NCBI GenBank assembly: GCA_035255485.1
Contig: DATEZO010000146.1
Span: 1-46,224, forward strand
Direction of reading: 5' to 3'
Length of the DNA stretch: 46,224 nucleotides
Source: DATEZO01 sp035255485
Lineage (GTDB): Bacteria; Pseudomonadota; Gammaproteobacteria; Burkholderiales; Burkholderiaceae_D
Shown here one piece after another: positions 24,483-33,445 of the stretch. Position 1 is the stretch's first letter. Each line of letters opens with the position of its first letter. The notes under the pieces are model-generated. The model did no database searches, was not told where the DNA came from, and saw nothing but the letters and a program-made list of their open reading frames with translations. Made by a program: the position numbers and the translations under genes.

Positions 24483-26492
24483 TTACGGCGTGCCGCTGAA
24501 GTTCGGCTTGCGGCCCGCAAGGAAAGCCCCGATGCCTTCACTCGCCGCCGCCGTGCAGGCGCTAGCGCCGAAGGCGCGGTAGCTGATCTCGAGCGCCTTG
24601 GCCAGCGTCGGCGCCGCCGCCGCCGCCACGATGGCTTGTTCCAGGATGCCCAGGATTTCGCGCGACAGCGGTTGGCCGTTGGCGGTGGTCGGCTGCACCG
24701 GCTGTAGTGGCGCGAGCGCCACGGTGCCATCAGCAATGCCCGGCACATGCTCGCCCAGCGCCTTGACGCGTGCAACCGCCTTGCGGATCAGATCGCTGGT
24801 GTCATCGGCCAGGGCATCCACCATGCCCAGTTCATGCGCGCTTCGTGCACTCAGGCGTTCGGCCTGGCGCAGCATGCCGTGGAAGGCGGCGCCGGCCTGT
24901 GGCCATCGGCGATAGGGAACCACCATCGCGCCGATGCCCGGCACGATGCCGAGGGTAATCTCGGGCAGTTGCATCCACGCGTCCTTGGCTGCGACGATGG
25001 CGTGGCAGCGCATAGCCAGCTCCAGCCCGCCACCCAGCGCCATGCCGTTCAGCGCCGCGACTACCGGTTTCTTCATGGTGTCCAGGTGTACCAGCAGCCG
25101 CGAGCAGTCGCGCGCGTACTGGGTGGCTGCCTCGGCATCGCCCAGCATCGAGGGGAAGCGACCGATATCGGCGCCGACACAAAACGCGCGCGCGCCATAT
25201 CCGGTGATGACGAAGCCGGTGGTGTCCGGATCGGCCTCGAAGCGCCGGATTACGGCCAGCACTTCGTCGGTGAGCTCGTCGTGCAGCGCGTTCATCGCCT
25301 CGGGGCGGCGCAACGTGATGATCTTGACGCCGCCGATTTCGTCGACCAGCACATGCCGGTAAAAATCCAGGTAGGCAGGCAGCGGGCGCTGCGGCATCGG
25401 CATGCCGGGGCGCTCGGCGGCGAAACGATCGAGGATCCGGCGGGTTTCGGCCTCGCCCAGCTCGCGCATCAGTTGCAGCGGGCCTTTCTTGAAGCCGAGT
25501 GCGGTCATGCAGCCAAGGTCGAGGTCGGCCGGTTCGCCAATATTGCGGTCCAGGATGTCCACCGATTGCGAGAACAGCACGCCAAGCAGGCGGTCGCGCA
25601 CCGCCGCTGCCGTGTCCGGAGTTATCTCCACACGCTTGCCGGGTGCTACCGTGAGCCAGTTGTCGACCGATCGGAACACCGGCGCCGGAGTGTAGTGCGG
25701 GCCTTCTTCCTCGGCTTGCAGGGTGTTGGTCTCGGTGATGATCGGATTGCCGCGCGCCAGGTTGAGCACGAAGAACGGGCCGGCATGCACGAATTCGGTC
25801 GCCACGCTGTCCACCTCGGCGGCGCTGGCACGGTCGAGCAGCAGGGCGGCTTCGTTGCACCAGTTGTCGAAGATGCGGTCGAGCATGAAGCAGACCGCGT
25901 CAGAGGTGACCAGCGGCACCTTGCCGGTCGTGCAGAACAGCCAGCGCAGGTAGTCGACCACTGCCGGGTCGGTCTCGCTCCAGGCGATGACTTCCACCGC
26001 CGGGTTGCGCCATGCCGGGGCGAAAAAATGGGTGACGGTGGCGCGCGCCTTGTTCTTGAGATCGGCAAAGATACGCGCCGCCGGCAGCGAGCTGGTATTG
26101 GATGTGATTAGCGTATCCGGTCGCACCACCGCTTCCACCTGGGCGAAAATCCGGCGCTTGAGCGGCAGGTTTTCGGTTGCCGCCTCGATCACCCAGTCGC
26201 AGTCGGCCAGCACGCCATAGTCGAGCGAGCCGCCGATATTGGCGGTCACGGCGGCGGCCTGCTGCTCGCTCATCTTGCCGCGCGCGACTGCTTTTTTCGC
26301 GTAGTCGTGGCAGCGTTGCAGCGCGCGGTCGAGTGCGTCCTGCGACACGTCAACCAGCGTCAGGCGAATTTGCGGCAGCGCGCTTTTCAGGTAATAGCCG
26401 ATGTCCGGGCCGATGGTGCCGGCGCCGATGATGGCGACATGCCGGGGCAGGGTGCGCTCGGGCGCGTGTAGCAGAGGGTTGGCGGTTGTCAT
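24483..26492 (-). CDS. 3-hydroxyacyl-CoA dehydrogenase/enoyl-CoA hydratase fusion
   Basis: A 669-residue bifunctional protein with the dehydrogenase first and the hydratase second, the reverse of FadB. The N-terminal NAD site is HVAIIGAGTIGPDIGYYL; the catalytic His-Glu pair lies in HFFAPAWRNPAVEVI. A second helical dehydrogenase domain runs to about residue 370. The crotonase domain follows (from about 385) with GADIGRFPS, the GGGLE glutamate and PEITLGIVPG glutamate both intact. It should hydrate 2-aminocinnamoyl-CoA and oxidise the 3-hydroxy product to 3-oxo-3-(2-aminophenyl)propionyl-CoA (inference from context). An enoyl-CoA hydratase/3-hydroxyacyl-CoA dehydrogenase fusion is part of the known iaa gene set. 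Starts 25 bp after the CoA-transferase gene. The ribosome site is weak. Confidence 0.9.
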   Translation of the reverse strand: MTTANPLLHAPERTLPRHVAIIGAGTIGPDIGYYLKSALPQIRLTLVDVSQDALDRALQRCHDYAKKAVARGKMSEQQAAAVTANIGGSLDYGVLADCDWVIEAATENLPLKRRIFAQVEAVVRPDTLITSNTSSLPAARIFADLKNKARATVTHFFAPAWRNPAVEVIAWSETDPAVVDYLRWLFCTTGKVPLVTSDAVCFMLDRIFDNWCNEAALLLDRASAAEVDSVATEFVHAGPFFVLNLARGNPIITETNTLQAEEEGPHYTPAPVFRSVDNWLTVAPGKRVEITPDTAAAVRDRLLGVLFSQSVDILDRNIGEPADLDLGCMTALGFKKGPLQLMRELGEAETRRILDRFAAERPGMPMPQRPLPAYLDFYRHVLVDEIGGVKIITLRRPEAMNALHDELTDEVLAVIRRFEADPDTTGFVITGYGARAFCVGADIGRFPSMLGDAEAATQYARDCSRLLVHLDTMKKPVVAALNGMALGGGLELAMRCHAIVAAKDAWMQLPEITLGIVPGIGAMVVPYRRWPQAGAAFHGMLRQAERLSARSAHELGMVDALADDTSDLIRKAVARVKALGEHVPGIADGTVALAPLQPVQPTTANGQPLSREILGILEQAIVAAAAAPTLAKALEISYRAFGASACTAAASEGIGAFLAGRKPNFSGTP

Positions 26493-26517
26493 GAATGGAT
26501 GGGCTTTCGTCGATAGG

Positions 26518-27714
26518 TTATTCGGTTGCCGCGATCACGCCGTCGCGCTCCAGGGTGGCGATCTCTTCGCCGGAACAGCCGGCGTCGCGCAAGATTGCGC
26601 GCGTGTCCTGGCCGTACTTGGGGGCGAAACCGTATTCGCCCGGCGCGCCGGCCACGTCCACCGCCATCGGCTGCATGCGCACCAGCCTGCCGTCCGGCGT
26701 GCGGGTAGTGGTGAGCTTGGCGGCGATCGCTTCCATCGCGCGCACCTGCGGAATGTCATGGATCGGCGCGTGCGGTATGGTCGCCTGGCGCAGTTTCTCG
26801 CTTAGTTCGCCGGTGCCGCAGCGTCGTGTGGCGACGGTCATGTCGCGCTGGATCGCATTGCGTTCCTGGTGGCGGCCTTCATTGGTGGCACGCACCGCAT
26901 TGGCGACATCATTGAACTGCGGGATTTCGCACAGGCGCTTCCACTGCACGTCGCTGCCGATGGCGATGTAGATGAAGCCGTCGGCGGTCGGATAGACATT
27001 GGTCGGAATGAACTTGCGGTGCGCGTTGCCGCTGCGCGTGATTTCGTCCGGACGGCAGTCGAAGTCGAGCAGGGGCAGGGTGGTGATGAGCCAGGATGCG
27101 GCGGCCTGCAGCATCGACACATCGATGCGCATGCCTTGGCCGGTCTCGGCGCGCTCGGCCAGCGCCAGCATTACGTTGGCGTACACTTCGTCACCCGCTT
27201 TCAAATCGACCAGCGGCACGCCCGACAGCGTCGGCGGTCCGTCCGGGTCGCCGGTCAGTTCCATGTACCCAGCCATGGCCTGAATCACCGGATCGTAGCC
27301 GGGCGCGTCCGGGTAAGCCGGGCCCATGGCGGAAATGCCGGCCCAGATCAAGTCTGGCTTGACGGCGCGCAGCGTCTCATAGTCGATACCCAGTTGCTCG
27401 TAACGGCGCGGCACGGTATTGCAGCAAAAGATGTCGACGTCGAGCTCCTTGATCAGGCGCCGCAACAGCGCCTGTCCCGCCGGATCTTTCAGGTTCAGCG
27501 CGATGCTTTCCTTGCCGACGTTGGGTGCGACGAAATAAGTGCGGCGGTCGTCGTCCACCACCTTGGCGCCGATGTAGCGGTTCGGATCGCCCGGCAGGCC
27601 ACCGCCCGGCGTCGATTCGATCCGGATCACGCGCCAGCCGAGCTGGGCGAAGCGCAGCGTGGCGTAGGGCAGCGACAATGCCTGCTCCATCGACAGGATG
27701 GTGCGCCTCTTCAT
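26518..27714 (-). CDS. iaaL: Class III CoA-transferase (IaaL-like)
   Basis: A 398-residue family III (CaiB/BaiF) CoA-transferase. The catalytic Asp lies in SGVPLVDLKAGDE; FVAPNVGKESIALNLK and DVFIYIAIG-like strands are typical. Enzymes of this family move CoA between carboxylic acids without ATP. The iaa cluster of Aromatoleum encodes IaaL, a class III transferase that acts on phenylsuccinate-type acids, and this gene sits in an equivalent set of genes. It would load CoA on 2-aminophenylsuccinate, the ring-opened product of oxidised indoleacetate (function by context). ATG 27,714 overlaps the stop of the molybdenum subunit by 4 bp. The N-terminus is short relative to some relatives: RTILSMEQALSLPYATLRF begins directly at the first helix. 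Confidence 0.85.
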   Translation of the reverse strand: MKRRTILSMEQALSLPYATLRFAQLGWRVIRIESTPGGGLPGDPNRYIGAKVVDDDRRTYFVAPNVGKESIALNLKDPAGQALLRRLIKELDVDIFCCNTVPRRYEQLGIDYETLRAVKPDLIWAGISAMGPAYPDAPGYDPVIQAMAGYMELTGDPDGPPTLSGVPLVDLKAGDEVYANVMLALAERAETGQGMRIDVSMLQAAASWLITTLPLLDFDCRPDEITRSGNAHRKFIPTNVYPTADGFIYIAIGSDVQWKRLCEIPQFNDVANAVRATNEGRHQERNAIQRDMTVATRRCGTGELSEKLRQATIPHAPIHDIPQVRAMEAIAAKLTTTRTPDGRLVRMQPMAVDVAGAPGEYGFAPKYGQDTRAILRDAGCSGEEIATLERDGVIAATE

Positions 27715-30059
27715 ACCGGCTTCCAGTACGGTTTCTTGGATCGGCCGCGCAACGCGCTATACACCCGCTCCGGCGTAAACGGCAGATCGTAGATCCGTAC
27801 GCCAGTCGCGTTGTAGATGGCGTTGGCGGTGGCCGCTGCGATGCAGATGGCAGGCGCTTCGCCCACGCCCTTGGCGCCCTGCGGCCCTTCACCATCCATC
27901 GACTCGATGAAGGTGACATCCATCTCGGGAATCTCGGGTGCGGTTACCAGCTTGTAGTCGCGGAAGTTGGGATTGCGCATGACGCCGTTTTCGATCATCA
28001 GGTTTTCGGTCAAGGCATAACCCTGGCCCATGACCACACCGCCTTCGATCTGGCCTTCGATGCCAAGCCGGTTCAGCACCCGGCCGACATCGTGCGCAGC
28101 CGTTACCTTGGTCATCCTGACAATGCCGGTTTCAGTGTCCACTTCAACTTCAACTGCCTGGGCAGCCCAGGCATAGGCGGCTGACACATCTCCCTTGAAC
28201 CCCTTGTCCTGATGCACGCTGGGCGGCTCATAGTAGAACGTGGTCATCACCAGTTCAGCCTTATCGGCGAAATGCAGCGAACGTAGGAGTCGCGACAATT
28301 CGATCAGCGCTTCGCCATTGGCAGCCTTGATCACGTAGCCGCCACGCAGATCGAGGTCATCTACGGCACATTCGAATTTTTTGGCGGCTGCCGCCAGCAG
28401 CTTGGCCTTGGCTTTCCGTGCCGCACCAATGGCGGAGTTCCCGGCGATGAAAGTGGTGCGCGAGGCGTGCACTCCCACATCCCATGGTGTAATCGCGGTA
28501 TCGTTGTTGACCACGGTGATGGCCGACATCGGCAATCCCAGTTCTTCACATACCAGTTGCGACAGCACTGTTTCGGAGCCCTGGCCGATTTCGGAAGCGC
28601 CAGTGATTAGTGTTACGTTACTGAAATCGTCCATCTTGAGAATGGTGCCGCAGCCATCGGAAGGGTAGATCTTTGCGCCGCCGCCGACGTGCAGCATCGA
28701 CGCCATGCCGATGCCGCGCTTGATCGGCCCCGGTGCATTCTGATTGCGGCGATTCTCTTCCAGCTTGTGCTGGAAGTCGCTGCGCTCAGCTACCGTGGTC
28801 AGACATTCCTTGAAGCCGCAACTCTTGAATACCATACCCTGGCCAGTAATTTCTCCGGCCTCCTGGGCGTTTTTCAGGCGGAATTCGAGCTGGTCCATGC
28901 CGATCGCCTCGGCCATCTTGTCCATTTGCTGCTCGATTGCGAAGGTGGCCTGCAGGTTGCCATAACCGCGGAACGAACCGGCATACGGGTTGTTGGTATA
29001 TACCGCCACAGTGTGATAGTCGCAGTGTGGTACCCGATACAGCGAGGAGAACGTCTGCATCATCACGAACGGCGTGGTCGCGCCCCATGATGTGTAGGCT
29101 CCGTTGTCATGCAGCGTGTGCACCTGGCGGAAGGTGAGGGTGCCGTCTTTCTTGCAGCCCGAGCGTAGCGTCAGCAGTACTGGCTGGCGCGTTGGCGAGG
29201 CCAGAAATTCTTCTTCGCGCGTGAACACCATTTTTACCGGGCGTCTGGTAACTCGCGCCAGGTATACGCAGATTATTTCAAACGGATAGATATCGAGCTT
29301 GGACCCAAAACCGCCGCCAACCGGCGGCTGGATGATGCGTACCCGGCTCGGGTCCATACGCAGCGTTTCGGCAAACTCGCGCTTGTGGAGGAACGGTACT
29401 TGCGTGTTCGAATACATCAGCAGATTGCCGGATGCGTCAAATTCGGCAATCATGCCCGATACGCCCATGCAGCAGTGGGTCACATAATGCAGCTTGAAGG
29501 TGTCCTCGACCACGATGTCCGATTCGGCTTCGCCCTGCGTCACGTCGCCATGGCCGTAATCGAAGCGCATCGCGACATTGCCTGGCTTGTCTGCGTGGAT
29601 GGCCGGTGCGCCCGGCAGCGCAGCGGCTTCCGGGTCGGCCAGCACCGGCAGATCCTCATATTCCACTTTGATCAATTTAAGCGCTTGTTCGGCGATCTCC
29701 TCGGTTTCTGCTGCGACTGCCGCGATTTCATCACGCTGGCTGCGTACACGATCGGACTTGAGCGGCATGTGGTCCTTGGCTACGCCGATCGGGCGCTGGT
29801 CCGGGACGTCGGCAGCAGTGATCACGGCATGCACGCCGGGCAGCGCCCGGGCAGCGGAGACATCAATGCTCTTGATCAATGCATGTACTCGAGCCGACCG
29901 TAAAATCCGGGCATGCAACTGGCCGGACAGGTTGATATCGTGAATATAGCGAGTCTTGCCTTCGACTTTTTCCGGCGCATCCATCTTGGTGATGCGCTTG
30001 CCGATCAGGCTGTCCTGCACAATCGGCTCTTTCAGTACGGATTTTTCTGAAACGCTCAT
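27711..30059 (-). CDS. Xanthine oxidase-family molybdenum subunit (indoleacetate dehydrogenase candidate)
   Basis: A 782-residue large subunit with the N-terminal hammerhead domain (residues about 20-150) and molybdopterin-binding domains. PPVGGGFGSKLD and GSFRGYGNLQATFAIEQ are cofactor loops, and the catalytic Glu is residue 734 in GAKGVGEAPAI. Such enzymes hydroxylate a carbon next to a ring nitrogen with water, not O2. Together with the 2Fe-2S and FAD subunits just upstream it forms a three-part enzyme. Hydroxylation of indoleacetate at C2 to 2-oxoindoleacetate is the role expected from the iaa pathway. 4-Hydroxybenzoyl-CoA reductase is a relative, but the FAD subunit here lacks that enzyme's extra iron-sulfur insertion. 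It is coupled to the CoA-transferase by a 4-bp overlap. Confidence 0.88.
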   Translation of the reverse strand: MSVSEKSVLKEPIVQDSLIGKRITKMDAPEKVEGKTRYIHDINLSGQLHARILRSARVHALIKSIDVSAARALPGVHAVITAADVPDQRPIGVAKDHMPLKSDRVRSQRDEIAAVAAETEEIAEQALKLIKVEYEDLPVLADPEAAALPGAPAIHADKPGNVAMRFDYGHGDVTQGEAESDIVVEDTFKLHYVTHCCMGVSGMIAEFDASGNLLMYSNTQVPFLHKREFAETLRMDPSRVRIIQPPVGGGFGSKLDIYPFEIICVYLARVTRRPVKMVFTREEEFLASPTRQPVLLTLRSGCKKDGTLTFRQVHTLHDNGAYTSWGATTPFVMMQTFSSLYRVPHCDYHTVAVYTNNPYAGSFRGYGNLQATFAIEQQMDKMAEAIGMDQLEFRLKNAQEAGEITGQGMVFKSCGFKECLTTVAERSDFQHKLEENRRNQNAPGPIKRGIGMASMLHVGGGAKIYPSDGCGTILKMDDFSNVTLITGASEIGQGSETVLSQLVCEELGLPMSAITVVNNDTAITPWDVGVHASRTTFIAGNSAIGAARKAKAKLLAAAAKKFECAVDDLDLRGGYVIKAANGEALIELSRLLRSLHFADKAELVMTTFYYEPPSVHQDKGFKGDVSAAYAWAAQAVEVEVDTETGIVRMTKVTAAHDVGRVLNRLGIEGQIEGGVVMGQGYALTENLMIENGVMRNPNFRDYKLVTAPEIPEMDVTFIESMDGEGPQGAKGVGEAPAICIAAATANAIYNATGVRIYDLPFTPERVYSALRGRSKKPYWKPV

Positions 30060-30063
30060 GATG

Positions 30064-30543
30064 CTACTCCTGGGTCTTGGTCTGGCTTACCGAGGCGATC
30101 GCCTCGACGATTTTCTGGTAGCCGGTGCAGCGGCAGATGTTGCCCTCGATCCCGCGCTTGATGGCAGCGGCATCCGCATCCGGGTGCGTGTCAAGCAGAT
30201 GGCTGGCTTGTACTACCATGCCTGGTGTGCAAAAGCCGCACTGCACTGCGCCATGTTCGACAAAAGCCTGGCGCAGGGCTGCGGTCCTGGGAGTGGTGGC
30301 CAGGCCTTCGATTGTAGTCAGGCTGCGACCCTGGCAATCCACTGCGAACATCAGGCACGAGTTTTGCGATACGCCGTCCACCAGGATGGTGCATGCGCCG
30401 CACTCGCCCTCGCCACAACCATACTTGGTGCCGGTCAGCCCGATCACATCACGCAACATGTCGAGTGCGCTCATGTCCGTGCGCACGGTTGCGCTTTTCC
30501 TGATGCCATTCAAAGAGAAGTCGATATCAATCTTGTGCGACAT
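30064..30543 (-). CDS. 2Fe-2S subunit of the molybdenum hydroxylase
   Basis: A 159-residue small subunit with two [2Fe-2S] domains. The plant-ferredoxin-like N-terminal cluster is bound by GCGEGECGACTILVDG plus a later Cys (NSC). The C-terminal helical cluster is bound by CGFCTPGM and ICRCTGY. It carries electrons from the molybdenum site to FAD. Its ATG overlaps the end of the FAD-subunit gene by 17 bp, and only 4 bp separate its stop from the molybdenum-subunit start, so the three genes are tightly coupled. Confidence 0.93.
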   Translation of the reverse strand: MSHKIDIDFSLNGIRKSATVRTDMSALDMLRDVIGLTGTKYGCGEGECGACTILVDGVSQNSCLMFAVDCQGRSLTTIEGLATTPRTAALRQAFVEHGAVQCGFCTPGMVVQASHLLDTHPDADAAAIKRGIEGNICRCTGYQKIVEAIASVSQTKTQE

Positions 30544-31408
30544 GGCTGAGTATCCTTTTTGTCATATTGTGAACAAGTTGCTTGCGGTACCATGCCGATG
30601 CGCGCACGTCGTCGATCGGATTCACTTCGTCGCGCGCAGTGCTGGCTGCAACTTCGATGGTTGCCGCGTCGAGCCGCTTGCCTTCAAGCGCGGCTTCCGT
30701 CTGTCGTCCCCGCACCGGAGTCGGGGCCACTGCGCCGAAGGCGATACGTACGCTGCTTAACACGCCGTCGCGCAAGACGCCTCCGATGCCGATAGAAATT
30801 GCGGAAATATCGAGCGCCGGTCTGGTCCCGAATTTATAGAAACGTGCAATGAAGTTGTCTGGTGGCAGCGCAATGCGCACGCCTGTCAGCAGTTCCGTCT
30901 GGGCACGGCTGGTCTTGCCGGGGCCAATGAAAAATTCGGTCAACGGCACACTGCGCCGGCAAATTTTTCCGTCAGTAAGCGAAGCCAGTTCAGCCGTAGC
31001 GTCGAGTACCAGCAGTGGTACCAGCATGTCGCCGGCTGGCGAGGCATTGCAGACATTGCCGCCGAGCGTGCCGGCATTGCGAATCTGATTGCTGGCGAAG
31101 TGGTCGCCAGCCTCGGCCAGCAGCGGCAAATGATGGCGTACCAGGGCATTGTCCATCAGCTCGGTGATGGTGGTGAGTGCGCCGATGTGAGCCATGCCGT
31201 CGGCCAGTGTCACACCCTTGAGTTCCGCAATGTGCCGGATATTCATCAGGGTATGCTTCGGCTTCAGTCGGCCGGCCTGTTGCTGCGGCATGAGGTCGGT
31301 GCCGCCGGCCAGGATGGCGACATCGCCCTCGGCCTGCTGCAGGCATGCGAGCGCCTGCTCCAGGCTGGCGGGTGCGAGGTATTGTTCCATTTGTGCTAAT
31401 TGGGTCAT
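30527..31408 (-). CDS. FAD subunit of the molybdenum hydroxylase
   Basis: A 293-residue CoxM/FAD-binding subunit. FAD contacts are AILAGGTDLMP near residue 33 and RNAGTLGGNVCNASPAGD near residue 110. A C-terminal CO-dehydrogenase flavoprotein domain follows. It passes electrons to the final acceptor. At 293 residues and with no clustered cysteines it has the plain form. The equivalent subunit of 4-hydroxybenzoyl-CoA reductase is longer and has a loop with a [4Fe-4S] cluster, so that identity is unlikely. It starts 10 bp after the mutase large-subunit gene. Confidence 0.9.
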   Translation of the reverse strand: MTQLAQMEQYLAPASLEQALACLQQAEGDVAILAGGTDLMPQQQAGRLKPKHTLMNIRHIAELKGVTLADGMAHIGALTTITELMDNALVRHHLPLLAEAGDHFASNQIRNAGTLGGNVCNASPAGDMLVPLLVLDATAELASLTDGKICRRSVPLTEFFIGPGKTSRAQTELLTGVRIALPPDNFIARFYKFGTRPALDISAISIGIGGVLRDGVLSSVRIAFGAVAPTPVRGRQTEAALEGKRLDAATIEVAASTARDEVNPIDDVRASAWYRKQLVHNMTKRILSHVAQD

Positions 31409-31418
31409 GTTGTTTTCC

Positions 31419-33032
31419 TTAGAATCGGATCGGTTCCTGATACCGCCCGTACACCTTCACAAGCTCTTTCGTGATCTCACCGACGCTGGCATAGGCCTTG
31501 ACCGCGGTAACGATGGCCGGCATGACATTAATGCCGGCGGCGGCATCCTGTCCTACTTGCGCCAACGCCTGGGCAACGGCTGTGCCATCGCGTTCGGTGC
31601 GCACCCTGTTGAGGTTGCTGATCTGCAGGCGAGTATCCTCCTCGTTGTACGGGTGGAACTCGACTGGATGGGCTTCTTCCTGATCGTTGCGGTGGCGATT
31701 GACGCCAACTTTGGGGAAAGCGCCGGATTCGATATTGCGCTGCATCTGGTACGCCTGCGCCGAGACTCTGGACTGGATGATGCCTTCCGATACCAGCTTG
31801 ACGATGCCGCCCTCGGCGTCCACCTCTGCCATGATTTCTACCATCTTCTCGCGCATTTGGTTGGTCATGGTTTCGACGTAGAAGGACCCAGCCAGCGGGT
31901 CCACCGTTTCGCACAGGCCCATCTCGTCGGACAGGATCTGCATCGTGCGTAGCGAGATGCGTGCCGAATATTCAGTTGGAATGGTATAGGCCTCGTCATA
32001 GGAACACAACGCCATGGTTTGGGTGCCGGATAGTGCGGAAATCAGCGCATAGTACGCGCCACGCACGATGTTCAGTTCCGGTTGCTCGAAGGTCAGGCCG
32101 CCGCCGCCGCCGGCGGCGATCATGCGCAGCCACATCGAGCCTGGATTCTGCGCGTTATATTCCTCTTTCATGATCTGTGCCCACAGACTGCGTCCAGCGC
32201 GAAACTTGCAGACTTGCTCGAAGATGTTGCCGAAGATGTTGAAATTGTAGGACAACCGTCCGGCGAATTCGTCGACGGCCAGTCCGCGCTTGATCACTTC
32301 GTCGGCATAGGCCTTGGCGATGCAGAAGGCGTAGGCCATCTCCTGCGCCGGTGTCGCGCCTGATTCCCGGATATGATAGCCGCACACCGATACCGGGCTA
32401 TATTTTGGCGCATGCTCGGCGCAGTATTCGATGGTATCGCCTACCAGGCGAATCGATGGTTCGACCGGGAAGATCCAGGTGCCGCGCCCGATGAATTCCT
32501 TCAGGATGTCGTTTTGCGCGGTGCCGCGTAATTTGCTGATGTCGTAGCCACGTTTCTCGGCCATCGCAAGATACATCGCGATCAGGATGGCGGCCGAACC
32601 GTTGATGGTCATCGATACCGTGATCTTTTCGAGATCGATGCCGTCGAATGCAATTTCGAAGTCACGCAGCGTATCGATCGACATGCCGACCCGGCCGATT
32701 TCGCCTTCAGCCAGCGGATCGTCGGAATCGAGCCCGATCTGGGTCGGCAAATCGAATGCGACATTGAGGCCGGTCTGGCCGTTGGCAATCAGATACTTGA
32801 AGCGCTGGTTGGTATCGCCCGGATTGCCGAATCCGGCATACTGGCGCATGGTCCAAGGTTGCTTGCGATACATCAGGCGGTGGATGCCGCGCGTGAATGG
32901 AAATTCGCCAGGCAGCCCGACCAGCGTGTAGCCGCCACTTTCTTCCACGTCTGCCGCCGTATAAAGCGGTTTGACTTCGATGCCGGACTCATTGAGAACG
33001 GGTTTGATTTCTGGTTGAGTACGCTGATTCAT
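31419..33032 (-). CDS. B12-dependent acyl-CoA mutase, large subunit
   Basis: A 537-residue TIM-barrel subunit of the methylmalonyl-CoA mutase family, without its own B12 domain. With a constant offset of 24 its residues match methylmalonyl-CoA mutase of Propionibacterium. Tyr65 is Tyr89, Thr171 is Thr195, Gln173 is Gln197, Arg183 is Arg207 and His220 is His244. Tyr89/Arg207 are the residues that hold the substrate carboxylate; isobutyryl-CoA mutases have Phe/Gln. Two positions differ from that enzyme: Asn90 (Ser114) and Gln98 (His122). The enzyme should therefore act on a carboxylated acyl-CoA. In the iaa pathway this is conversion of 2-aminophenylsuccinyl-CoA to 2-aminobenzylmalonyl-CoA (inference). 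It overlaps the B12 subunit gene by 4 bp. No G-protein chaperone gene is in the window. Confidence 0.9.
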   Translation of the reverse strand: MNQRTQPEIKPVLNESGIEVKPLYTAADVEESGGYTLVGLPGEFPFTRGIHRLMYRKQPWTMRQYAGFGNPGDTNQRFKYLIANGQTGLNVAFDLPTQIGLDSDDPLAEGEIGRVGMSIDTLRDFEIAFDGIDLEKITVSMTINGSAAILIAMYLAMAEKRGYDISKLRGTAQNDILKEFIGRGTWIFPVEPSIRLVGDTIEYCAEHAPKYSPVSVCGYHIRESGATPAQEMAYAFCIAKAYADEVIKRGLAVDEFAGRLSYNFNIFGNIFEQVCKFRAGRSLWAQIMKEEYNAQNPGSMWLRMIAAGGGGGLTFEQPELNIVRGAYYALISALSGTQTMALCSYDEAYTIPTEYSARISLRTMQILSDEMGLCETVDPLAGSFYVETMTNQMREKMVEIMAEVDAEGGIVKLVSEGIIQSRVSAQAYQMQRNIESGAFPKVGVNRHRNDQEEAHPVEFHPYNEEDTRLQISNLNRVRTERDGTAVAQALAQVGQDAAAGINVMPAIVTAVKAYASVGEITKELVKVYGRYQEPIRF

Positions 33033-33445
33033 TTCACTTCGCTCCGGATGTAGTCCACGATGGCGTCAAGCTTCGAGCCGGTTGGAAAAATGCCTTTGAA
33101 GCCGAGTTCGCGCAGCGCCGCATGATCCTGTGCGGGAAGATTGCCGCCAATAACCCACAGCTTGTCGGAGAGGTTGTTTGCCTCCAGCAGCGGTTTCAGT
33201 TTGCGGCAGAACGGCAGATGCGAACCAGCCATGCTGGACAGCGAAATCACGTCGACGTCTTCCTCCAGTGCCATGCGTGCCACCGCTTCAGGGGTCTGGC
33301 GCAAACCGGTGTAGATGACTTCGAAGCCGGCGTCCATCATGGCGCGAACCACTACCTTTGCACCTTGGTCATGCCCATCCAGTCCTGGCTTGGCCAGCAG
33401 GACCTTGATCCGTCTTTGGAAAATGGGCTGTGTTGCAGCGTTCAT
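33029..33445 (-). CDS. B12-dependent mutase, cobalamin-binding small subunit
   Basis: A 138-residue cobalamin-binding domain of the mutase type. The lower-ligand His is in KPGLDGHDQGAKVV (DxHxxG), followed by SLSSMAGSH and GGNLPAQD, which shape the dimethylbenzimidazole pocket. It works with the large subunit in carbon-skeleton rearrangement. The gene overlaps the large-subunit gene and the acyl-CoA dehydrogenase gene by 4 bp on either side. The split into two subunits follows the isobutyryl-CoA mutase layout, although the active-site residues of the large subunit are of the methylmalonyl-CoA type. Confidence 0.93.
   Translation of the reverse strand: MNAATQPIFQRRIKVLLAKPGLDGHDQGAKVVVRAMMDAGFEVIYTGLRQTPEAVARMALEEDVDVISLSSMAGSHLPFCRKLKPLLEANNLSDKLWVIGGNLPAQDHAALRELGFKGIFPTGSKLDAIVDYIRSEVK

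Noticed and set aside
24747..26111. 454-codon plus-strand frame
   Set aside because: Antisense of the dehydrogenase/hydratase fusion, whose catalytic motifs are intact.
27711..31408. 4-Hydroxybenzoyl-CoA reductase
   Set aside because: The FAD subunit lacks the [4Fe-4S] insertion, and the neighbours (HyuAB, mutase, class III CoA-transferase) fit indoleacetate oxidation better.
31419..33445. Housekeeping methylmalonyl-CoA mutase or 2-hydroxyisobutyryl-CoA mutase
   Set aside because: The short large subunit lacks a fused B12 domain, and the substrate residues are Tyr/Arg, not Ile as in 2-hydroxyisobutyryl-CoA mutase; operon context is aromatic.
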